Source: Muraenolepis orangiensis
Taxonomy: Eukaryota; Chordata; Actinopteri; Gadiformes; Muraenolepididae
Assembly: GCA_027704905.1 (NCBI GenBank)
Contig: CM051001.1
Location: 24,748,228 to 24,812,227 of the forward strand
Length of the DNA: 64,000 nucleotides
Direction: 5' to 3'
The notes beneath the pieces are model-generated. The model was not told the DNA's origin, did not search any database, and worked only from the letters and a program-made list of their open reading frames with translations. The first letter of the stretch is position 1. Every line of letters begins with the position of its first letter. The translations under genes and the position numbers were made by a program. Below, piece by piece: positions 32,470 through 44,149 of this stretch.

Positions 32470-33186
32470 GCGAACACACTTTTCAACCCACTCTATGATG
32501 GCCTTGAGATCATGATCGGCCTCCTGACATTACCTCCATTGAGCAGTCTCTGCAGATAACAGGGCTTGACACCTGACTAGATCTGGGGTCTGATCCCTGT
32601 CTTGTCTGGCTTCAGTGCACTCGCAGTGGAGGCATGTGCAGGGACGACGGGACAGTCCATCTATGTTTGAATGGCTAACCCCCTCCCGATGTTGTATAGT
32701 GTACTGGAATGCTTGTAGTTGTTCGATCCCCCGGGCGACTTGGCCCTCTGGTTCGCAGAAGGAAAGAAGCCACTTCAAGGCAGCATGGTCCATGCGGATA
32801 GTAAACGGAAGGCCACAGAGTTAGTGGCGGAAGTGCTTTGTGGCTTCGAGAACTGCCAGCAGCTCCCGGCGAGTCACGCAATAATTCCTTTCAGGTTTGG
32901 TAAAACTTAGACTATAGTAAGCTATGACTCGCTCACTATCTGGAGAATATTGGGCCAAGACAGCTCTGAGGCCCTCATCGCTGGCATAGGTATACAGTAT
33001 GAACGGTTGCAGTTGGTCAGGAGCGGCCAGCACAGGTGCCTTACAGAGGATATTCTTGATAGAGTCAAATGCCTGCTGTTGGTCATTGCTCCACACAAAC
33101 ACATTCCCTTTCTTCCTAAGCCGGTGTCAAGGGGCTGCCACTTTTGCAAAATTGTCCACAAATCTGCGGTAATAAGACAGGCAACC
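32470..33186 (-). pseudogene. Gypsy-2 RT end and RNase H
   Basis: Frames at 33102-32821 and 32793-32530 read QQQAFDSIKNILCKAPVL, YASDEGLRAVLAQ, TRRELLAVLEATKHFRH and DHAALKWLLSF, followed by REGVSHSNIDGLSRRP. These are the RT connection and RNase H signatures of Gypsy pol. A frameshift separates the two near 32800-32820. The hAT target site at 33187-33194 interrupts the coding sequence. Confidence 0.85.
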
Positions 33187-33194
33187 CTATAAAT

Positions 33195-35472
33195 CATGGG
33201 TCAGCAACAGCGGCCCAGCAATATTATTTGGCCCGGAAGATTTTTTTGAGAATAAAAATAAATTATTCTTTTTTTGCAATATCGGATAGGCTATAATGTC
33301 TGAATCGAGAATCTACCTCCACCTTAAGAATGCTTATTGTACTTTTATCCATGTTGAGAGAAAATGACACACAGGCCCAATCAGGCAGTGGGGTGCACTG
33401 ATGCTGAACCCTCATAGTGAAACTCAATAAGTAGGTGGACAACACGTTGTGCTGAAAAAGACAACATGCGGTGTGTGATTTGAAAAAAATATCACCAGCT
33501 CACTAAATCATTCAAACGTAATATTTACTTCTATGTGACAGTCTGCTCCACACATTTGAACAATAACAAAGCAAATTCAGTTTAAAATTCAGAACAGTCA
33601 AAAAAAAGCAGAATCCGCTTGATCATGGAGGTGAAGGGTGGTGGTGCATATGCTCCTGAAACGACAGAGCAAACACGCTACATTAGGGATAATATATACA
33701 ATGAGCCATTAATTCAAAATGTAAAAAATACAATACAAATACAATAACGACAGGCTTGGTACTTACTTAATGTGAAAACTGGCATCTCCCATCGGGCACT
33801 ATTTTTTGGATATCTGGTGATATGGACGTCCCTTTAATCCGCAGGCAGTTCTCAAGGTTTTTATACGTCAATCGATTCCTCTTGTGCGTCTTTATCGCAT
33901 TCATTGACGAAAAGGACGATTTGCATGTATAGGTGGAAGGGAACATTGTGAGCACATAAAATGTGTCTCTTGATCGTGCTATACTCCTCTGAGCATGCCA
34001 CCCAAAAGGCACTCACAGACTCCGCACTTCTGAGCGCATCGCTGACCGGGAGCCATCGAATGCAGCCTAAACAACTCTTCCAGTTTCATAAATATAACGT
34101 CCCCAGTGGTTTGCCCTTCTAATGCAATCAGAGACAGCCGCTCTTCCCTGAAATCCTTTCTCTCATCAATGGCTATGGAAAATAAATTAGCTTGACTGAC
34201 ACCATTGATAATTGCTCCCTGCACAGCATCCGACAGTGCTTCTATGCGGCGGGTAGCGGACCTCAAAGAGAGGGACACCTGTTTCACTGACGCAATGACA
34301 CCATCCATGGACTTGTCAGTGGCCAGTTCCTCCAAAACTGTCACCATCACCTCCTTGAAAACCTCTGCGTCAGTGAATGGCCTGTTGTGCTTTGCAAGCA
34401 CCCACGACGCCTTTAGTATGTACTAAAGTATGTTAAATAATTATTAGAATAAGTTAGGATCTGCTACATCGTCAGTCCACACATTTATTTTTCAAAATTA
34501 TGGAAACGGAAAAGAAACAGCTAGTTTATTATGCCACCTATTGAGCTTGTTTACAGTTATTTTGATACATTTTCTGCATCTCCCACAAATGCATGTCTTA
34601 TATGGCGGTCGGTCACAGAGTTCCAGTAACATTTATGATACGTTCTAATTAGTGCTGTCAATAGATCAAAATATTTAATCGGATTTATCACAATACAATT
34701 CTGTGATTAATCCGATTAATCACAAATTTTAAATAAACATATTTACTTGTAGTTTAGTTTTTTTGCGGGTGGCAAAACAAATGCAGGTATGGAAGAATGA
34801 AATGCTAAAAGCAGTTAGAGATCAAGATTTTTATTTGTTACTTTTCACTTAATTTTTTCTGAGCAAAAAGGTCTCAGGGAGTGCTTGTATTGCCCAAAAC
34901 ATCGATAATACGATTAATATTAAGCAGACAACTGCATAAATAATCTGTTACAAAATTATGTCTGCAATAAAGTGAACATAAACAGCTTGCCTGTAAATTG
35001 TTTGCAGTGACATTTTCCGCCAGGGCTGTACTGGCCATCTGGCATACCGTGGGCCGACGTGCCTTTTGGGCCGACACAACTTTTTGGTTTTGGCTGATCG
35101 GCCCAGCCCATAAAACAGGTAGATCGGCCCATTGTTTTTATCTACGAGGTGATACAAAGGACCCCTCCGCTGATAGCTGTGCGATCAGCAGCTGCAGTGA
35201 GTAATCCCCACTGCTACCTAGTTAACTAGAACACTACTTTACATTGTTAGCAGGCTCACAAAACCAGCTGTGTTCGTTGACTAGCAACGTTTCATTGATT
35301 TTCAACAATGCGGAAATGTATTAAAATGCTTCGAAAGACAAGTCAAAGCATTAGAACGTGTCACATGTTTTAACAATCAATTACTTAAATTAGCTTTTGA
35401 TCATGTTCTGGCCAGCCATCTAGTGGCTCAGAAAAAAATTGGCCCACGGCCAAACTTACTTGCCGACCCCTG
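33195..35472 (-). mobile_element. hAT transposon with degraded transposase, 2278 bp
   Basis: Flanked by perfect 8-bp direct repeats CTATAAAT (33187-33194 and 35473-35480). Ends are CATGGGTCAGCAAC at the left and, read inward, CAGGGGTCGGCAAG at the right. It disrupts the Gypsy-2 pol gene. The minus-strand interior carries two transposase fragments, but the central catalytic region is deleted, so it is non-autonomous. Near 34640-34735 it contains an inverted-repeat segment (TAATCGGATT ... TAATCCGATTA) like other fish MITEs, possibly a further nested insertion. The region right of 35028 is rich in GGCC motifs of unknown origin. Confidence 0.92.
33767..34401 (-). pseudogene. hAT transposase remnant
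   Basis: Two overlapping frames. The upstream one (34401-33979) reads LAKHNRPFTDAEVFKE and SATRRIEALSDAVQ, then IAIDERKDF, as in hAT transposases of the SCAND3/ZBED-like group around the first catalytic Asp. The downstream one (34012-33767) reads SSFSSMNAIKTHKRNRLT and YKNLENCLRI, the C-terminal dimerisation (hATC) region. In intact proteins these are separated by several hundred residues; here they are adjacent, so the catalytic middle is lost. Confidence 0.8.
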
Positions 35473-35480
35473 CTATAAAT

Positions 35481-36146
35481 GGTCTCAGCTGTTTTAGGTT
35501 TTCTGGGCATGACCAATACTGGACAGGGGCTACCTTCTCATGTTCTGTTGTTATGCCCTCATCGTCTTGGGCTATCCTCTGGAGCCATGGCCACCTGCCA
35601 ATAGCCAGAGCACAGGTCTAATGAGGAGAACCAGGTGTACCCCCTCACCATGTACAGGGATTCATCAATTCTGGGTTATGGCTATGAGACCATGGTAGTC
35701 ACATCATTTAGCCGCCGCTAGTCGACACAAAAGTTCTATCTTTCATGGGCACCAAGACGATAGGTGAGGCCCATTGGACTAACCGACGGCTCAATGATCC
35801 CTGCCAAAGCATCTTGCGCAGCTGCCTATCGTACTGGTGGCAGGCGGCGCAGCCGTTGACGTATAGGATGGGCATCTCCAATATGGATTTTGTGTTCCAC
35901 AAGGTGTGTTATTCCTACATCACTTGGAGTAACAGCAAAGCTATTGTGGAATTTGAGTACGAGATCCCATAACTCCTTCGGCTGCTCTGGCTCAAGGTCA
36001 CTCTGGCTGTTCTCCAAAACAAGGTTAATGGCAGTAAGAGTTCTGGATTCATCATCCTCCCGGCAATTTTGTTTAGTTTGTGCCGATTTAACTCTTGCTG
36101 CCTCTAGACAGTCTGAAAACGCACCAGCTGGATCGCAGTGTTTCTC
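35481..36146 (-). pseudogene. Gypsy-2 RT N-terminal region
   Basis: The frame 36017-35826 reads PKELWDLVLKFHNSF and EHKIHIGDAHPIRQRLRRLP, the typical start of Gypsy RT. Downstream frames contain a frameshifted fingers region around 35720-35800 and motif A-adjacent sequence to about 35570. The strand then jumps to the post-catalytic part of RT without the motif C block. Confidence 0.75.
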
Positions 36147-36151
36147 TGTGT

Positions 36152-37161
36152 CAAGTCAAATAAATTGTATTTGTATGGCCCTTAATCACAGTCACAGTAT
36201 CAAAGGGCTTCACAGGCCACATGTTTACAACACCCCCCAAACCCTAGCCGCCTTAAGCTCAAGAAAAAACTGAGAAGGAATGCAGTGGAAGGGGATCCCT
36301 CCTTCCAGGGATGGGTTCAGGAGTGCAATGGGTGCCATAAGTGACTTATAGAATACATAGTAGTACATAGTAAAGTACAAAAAAATTATATACATATAAT
36401 ATACACAATATACAAATATTAAAATGAGAATAGAATATGTGTGTGGTGCTGGCCGGTATCCTTCAGGTGGGGATCACAGCTGCACACTGGAGAACAGAAG
36501 CAGACTGCGTTATGGTTAGATGGGGTAGGGTGTACATGGAACATGTGGAGAACCTATAGTCTAGTACCTATCGGCAGCAGGGGTAGGCTAGTGCTGGCTA
36601 ATGGGTCGATTTAGCTGTAACGAGAGCTGAAGTGCACTCCTAGGCGCCAAACGACAATGTATGAAAAGGTAGGTTTTAAGTTTAGATTAAAATATTTCAA
36701 CAGTCTAGGGCGCATGGTAGGAGAAGGCTCTATTCCCTGCTGATTTCATTATGACTTTTGGGATTGATAGAAGGCCGGGGCCGAGAAGGACAATAGGGAA
36801 CAATAAGGTCCTTATAAGTAAGTAGTAGCACCTTGAAATCTGACCTCGCATTAACTGGAAGCCGGTGGAGTGAGGACAAAATTGGAGGAATGTGGTCAAA
36901 CTTTCTCGTCCTAGTCAAAAGTCTAGCAGCAGCGTTCTGCACAAACTGGAGGTTTTTCATAGCGGAGTTTAGTGCATAAAACAGTGCATTACAGTAATCT
37001 AGTCTAGACAATATAAACGCGTGGATGAGTGTCTCTGCATCCACGGCAGACAGCATTGGTCGTATTCTAGCAATGTTTCTAAGATGAAAAAATGTAGTTC
37101 TGGTTATACATTTGACATGTTGATTGAAATATAGCATTGGGTCAAACAAGACACCAAGATT
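36152..37161 (-). mobile_element. Non-LTR retrotransposon, RT C-terminus and 3' UTR
   Basis: The minus-strand frame 37149-36730 reads HLRNIARIRPMLSAVDAETL, LSRLDYCNALFYAL, NLQFVQNAAARLLTRTRK and FDHIPPILSSLHRLPVNAR. This is the conserved C-terminal region of abundant fish LINEs of the L2/I type. The 3' UTR contains the CACAGTATCAAAGGGCTTCA segment and ends near 36152 with CAAGTCAAATAAATTG in plus reading. It is 5'-truncated at about 37161 and lies within the Gypsy-2 element. Confidence 0.85.
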
Positions 37162-37845
37162 TTAAACACAAGAGCATTGGGCGTAAAACCAGGGAGTAAG
37201 ACCATCATATCTGCCAAGTTTTAAGCGCCTCTCTTTCAAACCATCTTGTGGCCGTGGTTGCTGACTAGCCATAGCAGCATTACTGGCTGTAGTGAGTGTA
37301 CTCACTAGATCAGGCTGGTTTGATGTAGAGCTAGCCCCCCACCAATTTCCCACTGTAGGTACGTGAAGCAGACTGGCTATTGTTGTCGACATCACCTATG
37401 GCAACTGATGGTCTTTGTGTATGGACATAGGTGGAATTAAGCTGAACATTACGCCTCAGTTTAAGTGGCGCTGCAGCACCCTCCATCTCACCTGCATCAA
37501 TGCCATCGGGTCTGGTTTTGCTGTTACAGTCAGTGAGTCAGTACAGTTTCACTTCTCATCATTTTCTCACATATTTCATGTTTCTCACAATGCCGTCTCC
37601 TATATCAGTGACAGTCACTCCACACACTCCGTTTCCAACACGTTTCTCATCCACATGTCCATACAGGGTGCCGCAATCTTGTTTGTTTACATCTGGTGTA
37701 GTGCCGCTATCCATCAGTTGCATTGAAGTCTGCATCAACTCGGGAACCCCGTTTACTCTCGTATATCTCCCGTCTAACGATAGCTTTATCTTTCATTGGC
37801 CAGGTTTCATTGGCCATTGGACGGGTGTTTCAGTGAGTACATCCA
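37162..37845 (-). pseudogene. Gypsy-2 gag N-terminal remnant
   Basis: An ATG at 37845 downstream of the LTR is followed by a frame interrupted within about 20 codons. The open part 37395-37162 ends with the capsid-start-like LKLGRYDGLTPWFYAQ. The rest of gag is absent at the LINE junction. Assignment rests mainly on position after the LTR and primer site. Confidence 0.55.
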
Positions 37846-37968
37846 TGTTTATCTTGACTTCTTCGACCATCTCGATTTCACGTAGTTAGGACAAGAGCTG
37901 GCAATGTGCTGGAGGCTAAAGTAGCTAGCTAGCTAGTGGCAAGTTTGCAGTCCCAGTTCTAACACCAA

Positions 37969-38225
37969 TGTAGCGTCGTAGCCAAACTCTTAACGTTGTC
38001 CTATCCTACAGATGGATGACAGATGACACTTGTTTATATTCTTATATTCTTCTTTACTCCTTTTACACAGTTAATAAGAGTCACTAGTTCTCTGGTTCGC
38101 GCTCTCCCCTCCCTCGCGCCCCGCCCCCCGCCTAACTAACCAACTACCAACTAAGGCACCTCCCCCCCCCAAATATGTAAAATGTGTAGCATGTGTAGGT
38201 TGATGTAAAAGTGAGGGTCGCTACA
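37969..38225 (-). repeat. Gypsy-2 5' LTR
   Basis: A 257-bp sequence with TGTAGCG ... CGCTACA ends on the minus strand. It is followed directly by TTGGTGTTAGAACTGGGA, a primer-binding-site layout common in fish Gypsy elements. No second LTR exists in the window. Confidence 0.8.
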
Positions 38226-38959
38226 ATACAGTAGTGAACCATCAGGGCCTTCAAGGTAGAGAAGACCCTGGAACCCTCAGATGAAACAATTTTTTTATAA
38301 TAACAATTTTATAAAATTTTAATAAAATGAATTGTATCTGTGTTACGTTGATTTGTTTGTCTTTCTCGGTCCATGCACTATGCATTTGAGTGGTGTCTTT
38401 GTGTTAGACAAAAAATGCAACCAATCAGATATTTTTCTGGGTTGCTGGGAAGAATATCCTTCAACCAAGGTACTCTGTCCTTGAGCGAATGCCCTGGCCC
38501 TTAAACTGAATGAGAGCGTATGTTTGGATGGACAATTTGTTTAAGTTGTTTGAGGAGGTCCAGTTGTGATACACAGTTCGCCACTGCTACAATATAATTA
38601 GGCATGGATTGAGCTCTCTCAAACCGCTCATTTCCAAACCAATTTATTGAGAATAGTTATTACAATTATAGTAATTTTCTATTTTATTTAGCTTAGCATA
38701 TGTGTGCGTGCGCGTGTGTAATTGTCTGCAATAGAGTCTACTAATTCACCCATATCAAAAGTCATTATGGTCATATTGGGGAAATGCAAACTAACGTTAG
38801 GCTTATATTCTTGGGACTACAGTAGGCTTAGTCAATATTACATCAACTGTACAGTTTGAGGTCTTCCTGTACATGTAATGAGAATGCTACACCCCACCTA
38901 AACCCCACCCAATCTTTCTGGACCACTGCTCACACCCTATTGTTTGGCATCTTTCAAAC
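38226..38959. other. No gene recognised
   Basis: AT-rich, no supported open frame or repeat signature. Confidence 0.5.
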
Positions 38960-38963
38960 TATA

Positions 38964-40067
38964 TGTAGCAGGAACACTGGGTTCAGGTAACTGTCCCACA
39001 CTCATCTCTAGGCCCTGAACTCACCACCTAAAGTAGGTCAACTCCTCCCAGAGCCAACCCCTAATTAACTCGGTATTTAAGGCACCTGTGGCATCATGGC
39101 AGCCTTTGGTTCGTTTGCTGCCTGCCTGTTGCCACATGGCCACCTTAAGGGTAGGTAAATTGTCAGATACTGGATGTCATGTTTTATCAGCAACTTAATA
39201 TTCCTCATGTGAATCTTATATTAGCACTGAATTACATCCATGTGTATTAGCCTACTGTCAGCTTGTATCCTGGTCCACCTGGTGTTCCTTTGGCCAAGTG
39301 CGATGCCTGAAGTTCCTGTTAACCTAGAGGGATGTGTGTTGTTCCCCCCCCTGGCCCTGCTTAATACTTTAATATTAATCAAACAGAGTAGTGGTAAGTT
39401 TATAATTAGCTAAGTTAAAAGATTGAAATGTCTACTTTGGTATTGTAATCTAATGTACAATGTGTTTTTCCTACTAGGTGGTATCAGCTGCTATATGGTA
39501 TTTTGCTACAGTTAGGTTTTTGTTTCAATTTTGTTTTGCTGTCTTATATTTAGGATTTTAGTGTATTTTACTGTTTGCTCGTTTGGACCAACTGGATAAT
39601 TGTTTATTCTGCTTTATACTCATTTGTTGTTTCTTTGCCCCTTGTCGTGGAGTTGGAGCCAGCTAGTGGTGGAGGCTAGGCACACAGTCTGATTCCCTTC
39701 ACGGCTTGTAGTGGTAGGAGCACTGGGACACAGTTTGTAATGAGTTTTGGATTGCAGTGAGCACCGGTGGTGGGTAAGGGGGACACAGCCCTGTTAGACT
39801 GCCTCCCCCTGGCTGGCATCTGCCCACTCCCCTTTTCCCCTCATTGATTTTAGTAATTTCCTATTTAAAGTGTTTTTACCAAGAATAAACTAATAAATGT
39901 GATTGACATGTTGAAATAAACTGTTCAACTTTTTCATTATAATTGAACCACGTCTCTGTCTTGTCAGTCACAAACTTGTAGAGCCTTCTTATTTTCTGAG
40001 GTGTTAATTAAATATCTCCTGGGGTGAAATTCCCCAGGTGGCCTTTAAAATCGACCACCCCGCCACA
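38964..40067 (+). mobile_element. Probable solo LTR, 1104 bp
   Basis: Starts TGTAGCAGGAAC and ends CACCCCGCCACA, giving TG...CA ends. It is flanked by TATA on both sides (38960-38963 and 40068-40071), consistent with a short retroviral/Gypsy-type target duplication. Inside, GGTATTTAAGGC (39073) resembles a core promoter. AATAAAC/AATAAATG signals near 39893-39901 and 39915 would give a long R region and a U5 of about 150 bp. No internal coding region is attached, so recombination between two LTRs is the likely origin. Confidence 0.6.
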
Positions 40068-40229
40068 TATAGGAAGAGACTGACCTTTAACTGTTTAAAT
40101 GTAGACAATGTTTTTTTCTGACGTGCTCATTTATGTTACTATCAGTGGGCAATTATCGTACCCTCACCAATATCCCAGTTCCCACCCCGTGGTTTTGATG
40201 GCCGTGTCATACTGCGGGAGGTTATTCAA

Positions 40230-41990
40230 ATATAGTCTAATATAAAGAGGAGTCCTTTGAGTCTGAGCCAGAGGAAAGAGCTGTGGTCGTTGGTATTGAG
40301 CAAAGCTGTAGCTGAACTACAACCAGCCAAAATCTGTAGTCCCAGGAAATGGAAGCAGCTGACGACTTCCTCCGGTGTCCCGTCCAGGCTGAGTGGGTGG
40401 CTCGTGAAGTCCACGATGAGCTCCTTGGTCTTGTTGACATTCAGTGCGAGGCTGTTCTCACACTATCGCGTCATTTGGAAAACCTCATCTCTGTTCTCCG
40501 TTTCATCGCCCTCGCTTATCAAGCCGATGACTGTGGTGTCGTCTGCAAACTTGATAATCAGATAATTGCTGTGCGTGGCAGTACAGTCATGTTTGTAATG
40601 CGAGTACAGCCGGGGACTGCGACAGCATCCTTGGGGTGCCCCGGTGTTGAGGACCAGAGTGGATGAGATGTTGTTCCCAATCTTCACCACTTGAGGCCTG
40701 CCTGTCAGGATGTCCATTATCCAGTTACAGATAGGGGCGCCCAGACCTAGGTCCCTCAGTTTCAGGACCAACTTGGAGGGAGCTATGGTTTTGAACGCCG
40801 TAGCTGTAGTCAATGAACAGCAGTCTGACGTAGGTGTCCCTCCTGTCTAGATGCTGCAGGGCCGTGTGTAGTGCCAGGGAAATGGCGTCGTCTACAGACC
40901 TGTTTGGTCTGTATGCAAACTGGAGTGGGTCTAGGGACTCGGGGATGGACAAGTTTAAATGCAACATTACAAGTTTCTCCAGGCACGTCATGGCTATGGG
41001 TGTTAAAGCCACTGGACGATAATCATTGAGGCATGTTACCTTGGTCTTTTTGGGTAACGGCACAATGGTTGTCGCTTTGAAGCACGCTGGGACAGACTGT
41101 TGCAGTAATGCATTGTAGATGTCGGTGAACACAGGAGCCAGCTGGTCAGCGCAGGTCTTGAAGAAGCGGGATGGAACTCAGTCTGGGCCGGCTGCCTTCC
41201 CTGCCGTCTCCCTCCTGAAGATTCTGCGGATCGTTGTAGAACGTAGTCCTCTGGGCTGATGTTCAAGTTGTTGGTCGGCTCATGGTCCATTTCAAAGCAA
41301 GCAACAAAATTGTTTAGCTTGTAGGGTAGGGTAGGGTCATTGTTTGTAACTGCCCCTGAGCTCCCCTTGTAGTTGGAGAGGACCCTCAGACCTTGCCACA
41401 TACGTCTGGTGTCCGACCCCCAACCTGTAATTCCAATTTGTTTTTGTAATCCAATTTACCCTTCTTGGTGGCGGTGGTGGAGTTTGTACTTGGCCTTCTT
41501 CTAGAAATCGAAGTCGCCTGTTGTGAAAGTGGTACTCCGTTCCTTAAGTTTGTTCTGTATGTCAGCATTTATCCATGGTTTGAGGTTTGGATTTGAGCGA
41601 ACAGACCTGGTCTGGATGCATTCCTCCACTAGCCTGTTAATGTATGCTGTGGCATGATCTGCATACACATCAAAGTCAGTGGTCTTGAATACACTCCAGT
41701 CAGTGATTTCTAGCCCCCCCTGCAGGTGTAGCATGGCATCGTCATCTCCACAGGTAACTCCCAGTGCTTTGTTGCATTTTCTGTGGTTGTATTGTTCTGT
41801 AATTCCAAGAGTGTTTGGCGATCATATGTAATAACACACACATGGTGACTAGCTATAGTCCTATAAAGTTACTTAAATATAAAGTAAAGTGCGAAAAAAA
41901 GTAAAAAGTACAGGTAAACAAAATAAACTGCGGGAGATCGTAGAGACGTCTGCTTTCCTCCAGCGCCGCGCTCTAAAACTTTAAAACATG
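40230..41990 (-). mobile_element. Rex1/L2-type LINE, degraded
   Basis: Minus-strand pieces in order: a 5' region with CAGACGTCTC near 41950; a pre-RT segment NPNLKPWINADIQNKL (41734-41501); MWQGLRVLSNYKG; the RT fingers CLNDYRPVALTPIAMTCLEK and FAYRPNRSVDDAI; motif A partly frameshifted (LLFIDYS); motif B LNTGAPQGC; motif C FADDTTVIG (intact); then LALNVNKTKELIVDF. The endonuclease is deleted (jump near 41740). Frameshifts lie near 40800 and 41240. The 3' end is missing. This is a separate subfamily from the 19.3-kb LINE. Confidence 0.87.
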
Positions 41991-43018
41991 TTCAAACTAA
42001 AACTCTAGAACTTAAAAATATGTTACTGCTAACCACTGATTAAAACCAAGCAAGGAGCAATTATGTTATCACAAAAAAATACAGTATAACTGACAGGTGG
42101 CTTGCTGGCTGTTAATAGTTTCGAAAACCTAAGTATGTGGTAAGATATGGCAGGTGACGGAACTTACTGGTGACGGACTTGCCTACATCAAGTCTCCTGA
42201 TTACAGAAACAAATGAGTTCTCACTAATGAGAAATTATTTCCTGCAGTTTCCTGCAAAATTAAAGGCTATTGGATGTCCAAATGGCCAACTATCTATACT
42301 GTCTAGGATTGTGGCGTAAAAGGGTGTGGCTTGTTTTCGGGCTGCAAACAGGAGGGGGCCGGGGGGAAATTCCCAGTGTCACGCAGCTGTGGGTGATGAG
42401 CATAATGACTTTGTCTATGTATTGAAGGGCTCACGCCCACAGAGAGAGACCCTGTTATCTTTGTAACATCGTAAGATAAATTTTGTATTGACCTGATGTT
42501 TATATGTACACTAACCCAAAATCCATGTGCCTACAGATGCCTACAAATATGTAGTATGTGACCATGTTCAAACTATTAAGTTGTACCTCGCCTTTTGTAC
42601 CATTACGACTCCAATACATCCCTTTAAAGACTCGGATCCTTAACTGTCCTCGGTATTTGATGAAAGGGATGATGAAAGGGATATGAAAGGGATGTGACTC
42701 CCACAGTATGTTAAACATTTTCCGTCTCTTGTTTTTGCGAATAACGCAGTTGCGCGCGCATATATGCTGTGACATCACCCGGAATAGATATTTAAAACTG
42801 CTGATGCATAATAAACCTTCAGTTCTTCAGTGGAATCTGGCTTGCTGAAGAAGGGTTCATTCCTCAGCTTTTCTGGAATGTTATGTTATATAATACAGAA
42901 GAGACATTTAATGATACTACAACGAAATGTGCCAAAGTCCTGTGGCTTATCGTGCTCAAACTGATTAAATGGCTTTTAGAGATGGACCGAGCGGAGCTGA
43001 TTGGCTCGTTAATGAGCA
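41991..43018. other. No gene; LTR-like promoter and poly(A) signals
   Basis: GATATTTAAAACTGC near 42788 followed by AATAAACC near 42810 resembles the U3/R boundary of an LTR. CACGCCCACAGAGAGAGACC near 42432 is compatible. No paired copy or clear ends were found. Confidence 0.3.
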
Positions 43019-43649
43019 GGGGTGGGTTTCCCGATAACGTTGTCTCTTAGCGTGTTACGAAGACTTGAAAGGTATACCTTACTAAAGTTGTTTACTGTTC
43101 TACGTGTGTTCCACGAACTATCCCTTAGGCGGCTGCTTAAGGTATACCTTCTTACGTCCGACGTTGCGCTGAAATCGATGACTCGAGAATCGACTTTTCA
43201 CACCAGGTAGCGACTGTTTCACCGCGTTATGAGAGTTTTATCAATAAAACACTGCAGGAATACTAAAGAACATTGCATTTATCATGACTGAGAACATATT
43301 CATAGAATTTAAAACTTACAAACTCAATTATCAAACCGTAAATCTAATGATTGCCTACAGGTGGCACGAGCCCGCCACCTCAGATTGTGATATCAAGCCT
43401 CTTCCCGCTACACCACCTCAACAAATTACGCCACCTACCAGTACACCTTATTTGGCAAGACAAGGTTGATTTAAATATTTTTTATATCATTGTCATGTGC
43501 CTTAAATAACTTTGCAATTAGGGTTGATTAACCAGCAGCCCCATCACATAACTGGTGTAATTCACAATTCTCTCTGATTGGCTGACAATTTCAATAAAAG
43601 CGCACCAACAAGAAATGAACATTAGATATGTAACATTAGATATGTCAGG

Positions 43650-43903
43650 CAGTGGTGTTGCGCAATATTTCGGGGCTCCCCCGCAGGTCATGAAGTCCAA
43701 CGGGGGGGGGGGGGGGGGGGGTTGACGCGATCGTGAAGTCCGATGGAAGGGTGGTGGTCCGGGCCGGCAGGTATGCCAGATGGCCAGTCAAACCGTGGTG
43801 CCTAGCAACTTAACAGGTAGGGGGGGGCCTGGGGGTGGGGGCCTCCTAAACTCCGGGGCTCCCCCGCACCGCGGGGTCTGCGGGGGCCTCCGCTACGCCA
43901 CTG
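43650..43903. mobile_element. hAT MITE, 254 bp, nested
   Basis: Perfect 8-bp flanking repeats ATGTCAGG (43642-43649 and 43904-43911). Ends are CAGTGGTGTTGCGCAA and, read inward from the right, CAGTGGCGTAGCGGAG. The interior is very GC-rich, with a run of 22 G (about 43700-43721). It lies inside the Harbinger-like element at 43019-44422, so it is the younger insertion. Confidence 0.92.
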
Positions 43904-44149
43904 ATGTCAGGGCAAAAACATCGCAAAAAGCGGTCCGCCAGCGTCACCAATGTGGAGATGGAGGTCATGCTGGATGAGGTGGCGCTGAATCGTGAAGACT
44001 GTTTTCGAGCACTGTTTTCGAGTTTTAGGAGTTTAAGAGGCGATTTCATGTTCAATAAAGTGCAAAATGTATCCACCGTAATGTACAATTTCGGCATGAA
44101 AACATTCCCATTAATGTGGTATTTTTGTTGTATATTATTACCGTTATGA
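43904..44149 (+). pseudogene. Myb/SANT-like protein remnant of Harbinger element
   Basis: Opens ATGTCAGGGCAAAAACAT, giving a basic N-terminus (KHRKKRSASVTNVEME), then VMLDEVALNREDCFRALF. The pattern of a basic start, an acidic first helix and a following amphipathic stretch is that of the Myb-like DNA-binding protein carried by PIF/Harbinger transposons. After about 45 codons the sequence becomes unrelated hydrophobic residues (MWYFCCILL), so only the first part of the domain survives. Confidence 0.5.

Larger units (their letters stand above)
31795..38225 (-). mobile_element. Second Ty3/Gypsy element, interrupted by a hAT and a LINE
   Basis: On the minus strand: 5' LTR (37969-38225), gag N-terminus (37162-37845), [LINE 36152-37161], start of RT (35481-36146), [hAT 33195-35472], RT end and RNase H (32470-33186), integrase zinc finger and part of the core (31870-32454). 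The 3' end, including the second half of the integrase and the 3' LTR, is missing: similarity stops near 31870 and the sequence is unrelated by 31795. Most of gag, the protease and the RT core are also deleted. It is a different lineage from the 3.4-7.4 kb element, with different LTRs, primer site and protein sequence. Confidence 0.88.

Noticed and set aside
43360..43380. tRNA-like stem GGTGGCACGAGCCCGCCACC
   Set aside because: A short stem only; no cloverleaf, no A/B box spacing and no CCA-proximal acceptor pairing.
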